The position numbers and the translations under genes were made by a program. A stretch of DNA of 7,391 bases from an uncultured Candidatus Melainabacteria bacterium (GTDB lineage Bacteria; Cyanobacteriota; Vampirovibrionia; Gastranaerophilales; Gastranaerophilaceae). The stretch is taken from contig CALBKW010000004.1 of assembly GCA_937895785.1 (NCBI GenBank), positions 1 to 7,391 of the forward strand, written 5' to 3'. The notes under the pieces are model-generated. The model saw nothing but the letters and a program-made list of their open reading frames with translations. It did no database searches and was not told the origin of the DNA. Within the stretch, counting starts at the first letter, position 1, and each line of letters begins with the position of its first letter. Of this stretch, positions 1 through 5,629 are shown piece by piece.

Positions 1-119
1 AGTTCAGAATGACATTATTTGAATATTCTTGACCCAAGAAACGAGCTCAAAATGACATTAGTTTTTGTTTATTATCAGAATGTTTAAAAGATACCGCAAC
101 AAGCGCGGTATGACGGAAG
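1..119. repeat. Degenerate copies of a short repeat ending in ATGAC
   Basis: Positions 1-17 and 44-60 match as AGYTCARAATGACATTA, with two differences in 17 bases and a period of 43. A third, more diverged unit at 91-114 has the same layout: a stem (ATACCGC 91-97 pairing with GCGGTAT 105-111), a loop AACAAGC and a trailing ATGAC. The second unit has a similar plan: TTGA, then AAACGAGC, then TCAA, then AATGACATTA. The first unit is cut by the window edge, so its left half is unseen. The layout resembles the dispersed intergenic palindromes found in many bacterial genomes. That it is such a family here is inference. Confidence 0.55.
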
Positions 120-158
120 GTTCGACAATAGATTGAGTGAAATATCAGTATTTAATTT

Positions 159-242
159 ACAACCACTTAATGAAACAACAGTAAAACGTGTGCTGTTTGA
201 GTGAAACAAGTTCACACGTTTTGAGTTGAATTTAGTGGTTGT
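159..242. repeat. Nested 84-nt inverted repeat (long hairpin)
   Basis: The outer arms ACAACCACT (159-167) and AGTGGTTGT (234-242) pair perfectly over 9 bp. The inner arms AAAACGTGTG (183-192) and CACACGTTTT (213-222) pair over 10 bp. A short CAAC (176-179)/GTTG (225-228) stem lies between them, and the apical loop is 20 nt (193-212). The element has no T-tract on either side, so it is not an intrinsic terminator. No open frame through it looks coding. It could be a structured RNA, a dispersed repeat or the remnant of a small mobile element; the sequence does not decide. Confidence 0.6.
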
Positions 243-270
243 TTGTGATTTGCGTGTTTCTTTTTCTTGT

Positions 271-314
271 AACCCTTCTTTTTCTTTTCGTCGCAAAAAA
301 GAAAAAGAAGGGTT
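271..314. repeat. Perfect 18-bp inverted repeat, polypurine/polypyrimidine arms
   Basis: The arm at 271-288 (AACCCTTCTTTTTCTTTT) is the exact reverse complement of the arm at 297-314, with an 8-nt loop (289-296). One arm is all pyrimidine after its first two bases. A near copy of its TTCTTTTTCTT core also lies just upstream, at 259-269. No T-tract follows on either strand, so terminator function is unlikely. It lies in the same gene-free stretch as the nested hairpin at 159-242 and may belong to the same composite repeat. Confidence 0.7.
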
Positions 315-337
315 GAAATAAATCATAAAACTTAAAC

Positions 338-372
338 ATAAAAACAGACCTCAAGTTTCCTTGAGGTCTGTT
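338..372 (-). terminator. Intrinsic terminator of the DHH phosphoesterase gene
   Basis: On the minus strand, AACAGACCTCAAG (372-360) pairs perfectly with CTTGAGGTCTGTT (355-343) around a 4-nt GAAA loop. A run of five T follows at the base of the stem (344-340). The hairpin begins 38 nt after the TAA stop of the gene at 411-3011, the expected place for a Rho-independent terminator. GAAA is a stabilising tetraloop. Confidence 0.93.
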
Positions 373-410
373 AAAGTTCACTTTATATTTCCTTGTTTCA
401 TTCTCTGAAA

Positions 411-3011
411 TTATGCAGCTACTTCAAAATGTCTTCTGCCACCTTTTTGTGGTTTGTGTTTACCACCTGATTTTCCTGGGCGTTGTGGTTGGTCTTGACC
501 TTGAGTTTTTTGTGATTTTTGACCTTTTCCACCCTTGCCAGCTTTACCAGCTTTTCCTGTGTTACCACCTTTTTGTACGTTTGTAGCAGGTTGTGTTTTT
601 CTGATTTCTGTAACTACATCCTTGATAATTTCAGTAGTTGTTCTACCTTTTTGGCCTTCTTCTGCTAATGCAATTTCGATTTTTTTGCATTTGCCAGCTC
701 TTTGTTCAGCAGGGATATTGTTGTCTTTCATAATGTTGTAGTTGTTTCTCAAGTCTTTGTAAACTGATGCTGTATCATCTACAACTTTACCATTAACTTT
801 GATTACTAATGGTGTATCAATTTCTACACCTGGTAAGTCAACTCTACCGCCTGATGCACCGCCGTGGCCGCCACCACCGAATAAGTTAGCTAAGATTTCT
901 GCGTGGTCACTCATTGCTGAAGAACGGAATGACAATCTTAAACCATTTTGTTTAGCTACATCTGAGTTTTCTGTGATGAAGTTTTCTTTCTTATCTTGGA
1001 TAACTAAGATACCGATTCTATCTGCATCGTAAGGACCTGTGTAAGTTTGTGTTGCCATTTCTGACAATGTGCTTGCTTTTTGTCCTTTAGCTAATTTTTG
1101 TGATGTTTCTGATGGGTCTGATTTCAATGCACCTAGAACTTCTGAGTATTTGAAACCATTTTGAATATCTAACAATGTGATATCAGGGTCTTGTTCTAAT
1201 GAAGCGTTGAATACATCATACATTTGGTCATAATCTACTTCGATAATACCTAAGCCCAATTCTGGGAACATTTTTCTACCATCTAATGCATATTTAACCA
1301 TTTTATCACGTGGTGATGCTTTACCATCTAATGATGTTGAGCTTAATGCTTTATCAGGAACATCGTATGCAATATTTTCACGTAACCATTTTTTATCTAC
1401 TGATTTATCTGTTTTTGATAATTGGTTTGTTAACCAAGTAGACATACCTTCTGGGAAGAAGTTTGGTCTTTGTTGAACAGGTAATGCTGAGTGGTGTGGT
1501 AACAAGTTTGCTGTTCTTGTGAATGAACCTGTATCAGTTGATGTACCTGTAATTACGCTTGCTACGAAGTTTTTAGCTGCTGTGCCACCTTTTTCAAACA
1601 TTTTACCTAAAACACCTGCTTTTTCAGCTACGATTGTAACCAATTGAGTTGCAGCAGGAACTGCGTCACATACTAAAGCTAAACCGTTTTTGTGAATTTT
1701 GTTCATATCTAAACCAGTTTCTTCTTTAGCATTTTGCCATTCAGTAATTCTGTGAGGGTGGTGATCGATATAAATTTGTTTTTTACTTCCTTCGATATAA
1801 TCTTTGAATGCACCTGAGAAACGAGTTGGTGTAGGAACGTCTAATGTAACTACCAAGTCATATTGTTTTTTAGGTTTACCTTGTAATGGGTTTGCATCAA
1901 ATAAGTTGTTTGGATCTTTTAATTCTGACAAATCTCTTTCTAAAACTTTTTGTTGTTCTTTTGCAGTTTCAGTTTTTAAAGATTTCAAAACTTCCAAGTT
2001 CTTTTCTAATGTTTCGATTTTCTTTGCGTTGTATGGACGTTTAACATCTTCAATACCTGGCATTTTGTCACGGAACAAACCTGGGATTTTGTCATCTACA
2101 GCACAATCGATTTGTCTGTCAGGATAAGCTGCTTTTAAAGCTTCTTTCATTGCAATTACTGAACCTAATGTATCACCATCTGGTTTGCAGTGACCTAAAA
2201 GTAAGATTTTTTTGTTTGATGGATCATTGATTTCTTTTGCAATGTTATCAATTGCTGTCTTAACTTCTCTTACTGCACCTAAGCCGTTTTCTTTACCTTC
2301 TACATCAAATATTCTTTCTAAAACTTGTTTTGGTGATTTTTCTGGTTGATATACCATTACAGCTTTTGAAATTTTTGGATCATCAGAGTTTAATAAACCG
2401 TTAAATACATCTGCTGCTTTTTTAGCTTCTGTTTTGTCTTCACCTGTATATTTTAATACTGCTCTTAAACCAATTGTTGGAGCACCTTTTGAAGTACCAG
2501 CAATTACGTTGCCTAATTCAAAATGGTAATCACTTTTCTTGCCTGTAATCAATGGAGTTAAAACTTCAGCCATTTCATCTGGAACTTGACCTAATGTACC
2601 GAATTTTGGGTGGCTCAATTCAAGAGCTTTACCTCTACGAGTTTTTGTTTCTTTAACGTTTAAACGGTCGCCTTCTTTCCAGTTGCTGTTTGCTAATTGT
2701 ACAACTGAATCATCTTCTGCTGTTGCGCTTGCACCTTCTGTACCTAATTGGTGTTTTGATACACCACGAACTCTAAATTGAATTGCTGGTGCATCTTCTT
2801 GTGCTTTTGTTTCCATTGGGTTTTGCAATTTACCTGTAAATGCTACGTGCAAAGCATTGCCTTCTCTTTTCATAGAGATAACTTTGTCTTCAGCTTTACG
2901 TGTAAATGTTGCTGTGTCTGCCTCATAAGTCAGTTTTGGTCTTGCTGCTTGTGCTTTTTGCATTTGTGGTTGAGTAACAACTGACAAATTTTGGATTTTT
3001 TCTAATTTCAT
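411..3011 (-). CDS. Multidomain DHH/DHHA1 family phosphoesterase (NrnA-like core)
   Basis: The core carries the full DHH active site: motif I GHCKPDGDTLGS (residues 273-284; H274, D278, D280), motif II D391, motif III DHH (416-418), motif IV STDTGS (491-496; D493). The DHHA1 substrate-binding motif GGGGHGGASGG lies at 712-722. Family members such as NrnA degrade very short RNAs or pAp using Mn2+; others cleave cyclic dinucleotides. The substrate here cannot be read from sequence. At 866 residues it is more than twice NrnA length. About 260 residues precede motif I, a Lys/Glu-rich helical insertion lies at about 326-380, and a Lys/Gly/Gln-rich tail follows residue 806. Residues 137-172 loosely recall the end of a HIRAN domain, a weak inference. 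No signal peptide or membrane helix is seen. The ATG start has AAAGG 7 nt upstream (3019-3023). Proline codons are mostly CCA, suggesting high expression. Confidence 0.9.
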   Translation of the reverse strand: MKLEKIQNLSVVTQPQMQKAQAARPKLTYEADTATFTRKAEDKVISMKREGNALHVAFTGKLQNPMETKAQEDAPAIQFRVRGVSKHQLGTEGASATAEDDSVVQLANSNWKEGDRLNVKETKTRRGKALELSHPKFGTLGQVPDEMAEVLTPLITGKKSDYHFELGNVIAGTSKGAPTIGLRAVLKYTGEDKTEAKKAADVFNGLLNSDDPKISKAVMVYQPEKSPKQVLERIFDVEGKENGLGAVREVKTAIDNIAKEINDPSNKKILLLGHCKPDGDTLGSVIAMKEALKAAYPDRQIDCAVDDKIPGLFRDKMPGIEDVKRPYNAKKIETLEKNLEVLKSLKTETAKEQQKVLERDLSELKDPNNLFDANPLQGKPKKQYDLVVTLDVPTPTRFSGAFKDYIEGSKKQIYIDHHPHRITEWQNAKEETGLDMNKIHKNGLALVCDAVPAATQLVTIVAEKAGVLGKMFEKGGTAAKNFVASVITGTSTDTGSFTRTANLLPHHSALPVQQRPNFFPEGMSTWLTNQLSKTDKSVDKKWLRENIAYDVPDKALSSTSLDGKASPRDKMVKYALDGRKMFPELGLGIIEVDYDQMYDVFNASLEQDPDITLLDIQNGFKYSEVLGALKSDPSETSQKLAKGQKASTLSEMATQTYTGPYDADRIGILVIQDKKENFITENSDVAKQNGLRLSFRSSAMSDHAEILANLFGGGGHGGASGGRVDLPGVEIDTPLVIKVNGKVVDDTASVYKDLRNNYNIMKDNNIPAEQRAGKCKKIEIALAEEGQKGRTTTEIIKDVVTEIRKTQPATNVQKGGNTGKAGKAGKGGKGQKSQKTQGQDQPQRPGKSGGKHKPQKGGRRHFEVAA

Positions 3012-3235
3012 TAGAATGCCTTTCTATTTTATAAAGTGAACAAATATTATTTCCTATATGACCTATATGATTTGTTTGATTAGTTTATATAATACGTTTC
3101 GCTATTTTTTTCTTTACACACTAAATTAAATAATAAAACACTACTATATGTTAGTTATAAATCAACTAAAAAAAAAAGTTGCTAGTTTACCCTAAAATCA
3201 TGACATATTTGTAATAATTTGTTACACTTATTTCA

Positions 3236-3244
3236 TGATATAAT
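3236..3244 (+). promoter_or_regulatory. Extended -10 promoter of the sigma factor gene
   Basis: TGATATAAT matches the extended -10 consensus TGnTATAAT exactly. Transcription would start near 3251, leaving a leader of about 35 nt before the TTG start codon. No good -35 lies 16-18 bp upstream (TTGTTA at 3219-3224 is only 14 bp away), but extended -10 promoters tolerate a poor -35. An inverted repeat TGTAA/TTACA (3210-3214, 3222-3226) sits where a regulator could bind. The promoter looks like a housekeeping sigma-70 type. Confidence 0.7.
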
Positions 3245-3274
3245 ATACTTGTAGGGTATCAAGGAAGAACAAGC

Positions 3275-3278
3275 GAGG
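3275..3278 (+). promoter_or_regulatory. Ribosome binding site fixing a TTG start
   Basis: GAGG lies 6 nt before the TTG at 3285-3287. An in-frame TAG at 3252-3254 limits upstream extension, and the next in-frame Met is residue 39, inside sigma region 2. The TTG is therefore the best start for the sigma gene. Confidence 0.75.
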
Positions 3279-3284
3279 AAAATT

Positions 3285-4079
3285 TTGACAATTACGGACG
3301 AAACAACCCTTCAAATTAATGATTGGCTCGTTGATTATAAAAATGAAAAAGATGAAAAGAAAAAGAAACAACTAAAAAACCTTATTGTAGTTGCAACGAT
3401 GCCTCTTGTAAAAAAAATTGCTTGTTCTCTTGCTCGTCGTTCTACAGACCCTGTTGATGATTTAATCCAAGTTGGTTCTGTTGGCTTAATCAAAGCTATT
3501 GAATTTTTTGACCCTCACATTAGTACAAAATTCAAAACTTATGCAAGTTATTTAATTACTGGTGAAATTCGTCACTATCTTCGTGACAAAGCATCTATAA
3601 TCAAAGCCCCTCGCGAAATTCAAGAACTTGCATTCAGAATTAATACAGTTATTAAACAGCTTGTTGAAGAAGGCATTGAAGACCCTACAAGCGAGCAAAT
3701 CGCTAAAGTCATGTCATTGCCTGTTAACAAAATTGAAGATGTTATTGAGGTTGATAGACGTAAAAGTACCGTTTCTTTAGACCAAGCAATTACCAACAGT
3801 GAAGATGATTGTTTCTCGCTTGCTGACAAAATTCCTGCTGGTGATTATCAAGAATTTTTGAATGCTTATGAAGAAAAAATGATGCTTGCGCATGCTATCA
3901 AAGAATTACCGCAAAATTTGAGAGATGTAGTTGAACTTAACTATTATGAAGATTTAAATCAGCGTGAAATTGCTGACAGATTAGGAATTTCTCAAATGCA
4001 AGTTTCAAGAAGATTGAAAAAAGCTTTGTCTGAAATTTACAACATTATCTGCGAAAAATCACCATCTGAAAGCGAATAG
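3285..4079 (+). CDS. Group 3 alternative sigma factor, SigF/SigB/FliA type
   Basis: This 264-residue protein has sigma regions 2, 3 and 4 and lacks region 1.1. Region 2 spans about 34-104, with DDLIQVGSVGLIKAIEFFD (core binding, 58-76) and FKTYASYLITGEIRHYLRD (-10 recognition, 83-101). Region 3 spans about 108-166. Region 4 (about 201-255) has a helix-turn-helix ending in GISQMQVSRRLKKAL, a signature typical of SigB/SigF relatives. It should direct RNA polymerase to a specific promoter set. Translation starts at TTG with GAGG 6 nt upstream. The prepilin peptidase gene begins 2 nt after the stop, so the two are almost certainly cotranscribed and probably translationally coupled. No anti-sigma gene for this factor lies beside it. 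Cyanobacterial SigF is the attractive comparison, but orthology is inferred and the symbol is left blank. Confidence 0.92.
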   Translation: MTITDETTLQINDWLVDYKNEKDEKKKKQLKNLIVVATMPLVKKIACSLARRSTDPVDDLIQVGSVGLIKAIEFFDPHISTKFKTYASYLITGEIRHYLRDKASIIKAPREIQELAFRINTVIKQLVEEGIEDPTSEQIAKVMSLPVNKIEDVIEVDRRKSTVSLDQAITNSEDDCFSLADKIPAGDYQEFLNAYEEKMMLAHAIKELPQNLRDVVELNYYEDLNQREIADRLGISQMQVSRRLKKALSEIYNIICEKSPSESE

Positions 4080-4081
4080 AC

Positions 4082-5062
4082 ATGGAATTACATATTGTTT
4101 TAGGATTTTTTGTATTTATTACAGGACTTTGCATTGGAAGCTTTTTAAATGTTGTTATTTTAAGAGCTTTAAGCGAAGAATCAATCGTTTTTCCACCGTC
4201 TAAATGTCCTAAATGCCAAACTCCATTGAAGTGGTGGCACAACATTCCAGTAATTTCATACATCGGTTTAAAGGGCAAATGCGCATTTTGTCATGAAAAA
4301 ATTTCTATCCAATACCCAATTATAGAGCTTTTGACAGGCTATTTATTTTTAAGCGCATTTTTAAAGTTCGGAATTGATATCAAAACAATTTTTGCAATGT
4401 GTTTTTTGAGTATGTTTATTGTAATTGCCATGACAGATATCAAAGAACGAGTTTGTTTTGACTGGCATTGCTACATTTTAGCTATTTTCGGACTTGTATA
4501 CAACTTCTTTAACTTTGGCGAATTATACACAGGTCACACGTTTATTTTTTACACCTCATTCGTAGCCTCAATTTTGGGTTTGTTAATTGGTGCTGGCATA
4601 ATTGGTGCATTTTTCGGACTTGGTTATTTGTTATTTAAGGGCATGATTATTGGTCCTGGAGATATTTTAATTGCAGGAGCAATCGGAGCATGCTTTGGTT
4701 ACAAATATATTTTACCAATTCTACTTGGTGCGTTTATAATTCAAGTAGCTATCATCGTTCCGCTATTTTTACACAAATTATACAAGAAAAAGAATTTCAA
4801 ATTGTTAGTTCCATTCCTTGCTTTTATTGGAATTTCGGTTATTGAAGCATTATATTTCAAATATTTAGATTTAGGTATTATGGCAATAAATTGGATGTTT
4901 GCAGTCGTTCAAATTATCTTTGGTTATTACCTTGTAAAACAAATTCTCGCAACATTACCTAAGAACATTGACGAAGCACAAAACAACCCTGATGATGCTA
5001 TGAGAGTGCCATTTGGACCTGCTTTAGTTGCGGCAGCACTTGTATTTTTGTTTATCCACTAG
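4082..5062 (+). CDS. pilD: Prepilin peptidase / N-methyltransferase (A24 family)
   Basis: This integral membrane aspartyl protease cleaves leader peptides of type IV pilins and pseudopilins at the inner membrane; two-domain members also N-methylate the new N-terminus. The N-terminal GSFLNVVILR (19-28) is the family signature. Two CxxC pairs (C42/C45, C67/C70) form the usual cytoplasmic zinc site. The catalytic aspartates are D119 (in MTDIKERV) and D194 of GPGD (191-194). The ending RVPFGPALVAAA (308-319) is also typical. At 326 residues it is longer than usual: GPGD and PFGP lie about 115 residues apart, against roughly 60 normally, with extra hydrophobic segments at about 240-290. The gene starts 2 nt after the sigma gene and relies on a weak AAAG or on coupling. 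Its TAG overlaps the stop of the convergent anti-sigma gene. Pilins are not in the window; it could equally serve a competence or secretion pseudopilus. Confidence 0.93.
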   Translation: MELHIVLGFFVFITGLCIGSFLNVVILRALSEESIVFPPSKCPKCQTPLKWWHNIPVISYIGLKGKCAFCHEKISIQYPIIELLTGYLFLSAFLKFGIDIKTIFAMCFLSMFIVIAMTDIKERVCFDWHCYILAIFGLVYNFFNFGELYTGHTFIFYTSFVASILGLLIGAGIIGAFFGLGYLLFKGMIIGPGDILIAGAIGACFGYKYILPILLGAFIIQVAIIVPLFLHKLYKKKNFKLLVPFLAFIGISVIEALYFKYLDLGIMAINWMFAVVQIIFGYYLVKQILATLPKNIDEAQNNPDDAMRVPFGPALVAAALVFLFIH

Positions 5063-5607
5063 AAAATTACGATTGCACTAACCGACAAAAATACAAATAA
5101 AAATATAAATATTGCCAAAACTTTTAGAATAAGTGGCTCATGTTCGTAGATTAATTCTTCCATTTTTACCTCGTTTATAACATTTTTTGTAAAATCTTCT
5201 TTTAAATCGTTTTTTGTGCGCTCAAATGATGTATTCATTGCGTTTTTAACCTTAAACAATCCGTCTAATTCATCTCTAACTGGAGGGTTTGCTATCGCGT
5301 AACGACGAAAACGTAAACATTCTTCATCAGAAAGTTCATTATCTAAATATGCAGACATTTTTTCTTTGAATGATGCGCTATAAGCCGAAACAGGTACGCA
5401 AGTTTTCGGTTCAATGCTATCAATTTGAGTTTTAACCTCGCGGATGTCTTTTATTGCTTTAAGTAATACTTCATAACGCTCTCGGCATGCTCGACAGCGT
5501 TTCAGATGTTGTTCTATAAAATAAGTAATTTGCGCACTAACTTTGCCATCAATATAATAAGAAAGTAAAGCTGTGACTTGGCTACAAGCCATTTTATCTT
5601 GTTTCAT
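5059..5607 (-). CDS. Membrane-anchored zinc-binding (ZAS) anti-sigma factor
   Basis: The N-terminus has the zf-HC2/ZAS pattern: C8, then H34-x3-C38-x2-C41. Such domains hold an ECF sigma factor inactive in the cytoplasm. A second module at about 76-125 (MSAYLDNELSDEECLRF at 84-100) repeats the YxDxxLS-like helix pattern of the first but lacks the zinc ligands. One hydrophobic helix (about 158-182) runs to the last residue, so the N-terminus should face the cytoplasm with essentially nothing outside. Typical anti-sigmas carry an extracytoplasmic sensor after this helix; here it is absent. The gene follows the ECF sigma gene by 22 nt with a strong GAGGAG 6 nt before ATG, the standard sigma/anti-sigma operon order. 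Its stop shares CTAG with the prepilin peptidase stop. The match to the partner sigma is inferred from position. Confidence 0.9.
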   Translation of the reverse strand: MKQDKMACSQVTALLSYYIDGKVSAQITYFIEQHLKRCRACRERYEVLLKAIKDIREVKTQIDSIEPKTCVPVSAYSASFKEKMSAYLDNELSDEECLRFRRYAIANPPVRDELDGLFKVKNAMNTSFERTKNDLKEDFTKNVINEVKMEELIYEHEPLILKVLAIFIFLFVFLSVSAIVIF

Positions 5608-5613
5608 TTTGTT

Positions 5614-5619
5614 CTCCTC
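5614..5619 (-). promoter_or_regulatory. Strong ribosome binding site of the anti-sigma gene
   Basis: GAGGAG lies 6 nt upstream of the ATG at 5607-5605. This supports that start over the internal Met at residue 6. It is the best Shine-Dalgarno in the window, while the upstream sigma gene has almost none, which would favour an excess of anti-sigma over sigma. Confidence 0.8.
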
Positions 5620-5629
5620 TATTTATTAA

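Larger units (their letters stand above)
3012..3284. promoter_or_regulatory. Divergent intergenic region between DHH and sigma genes
   Basis: This AT-rich 273-bp region must hold promoters for both outward-facing genes. It contains a tandem 9-bp repeat CCTATATGA (3053-3061, 3062-3070), an A10 tract (3168-3177), and a small hairpin TTAGTT/AACTAA (3151-3156, 3164-3169). TCATGA palindromes lie at 3198-3203 and 3233-3238. For the minus-strand gene, TATTAT at 3094-3089 could serve as a -10, but no convincing -35 precedes it, so that start is left unassigned. No open frame here looks coding. Confidence 0.6.

Noticed and set aside
1..60. CRISPR array at the left edge
   Set aside because: Only two 17-nt units with mismatches are visible, the third unit is highly diverged, and no cas genes are nearby. 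A dispersed palindromic repeat fits better.
159..242. Integron attC site
   Set aside because: The folded arms are right in general shape, but the GTTRRRY/RYYYAAC core pair is absent: GTTGTTT follows the right arm. No integrase or cassette genes are present.
84..326. 80-residue minus-strand open frame beginning MIYFNPSFSF
   Set aside because: It has no Shine-Dalgarno, begins just downstream of a terminator, and its length is made by the two inverted repeats at 159-242 and 271-314. The peptide shows no domain or helix pattern and most likely reflects translation of a repeat element.
535..2984. Plus-strand open frames of 68-107 residues opposite the DHH gene
   Set aside because: They are antisense shadows of a gene with clear catalytic motifs and have no start signals or recognisable domains of their own.
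3254..3259. GGGTAT resembling a SigB-type -10 element, which would imply autoregulation of the sigma gene
   Set aside because: No GTTTAA-like -35 lies 12-14 bp upstream, and a much better extended -10 sits immediately before it.
3620..4278. Minus-strand open frames opposite the sigma and prepilin peptidase genes
   Set aside because: They are antisense to motif-bearing genes, and one spans the junction of the two genes. No supporting signals.
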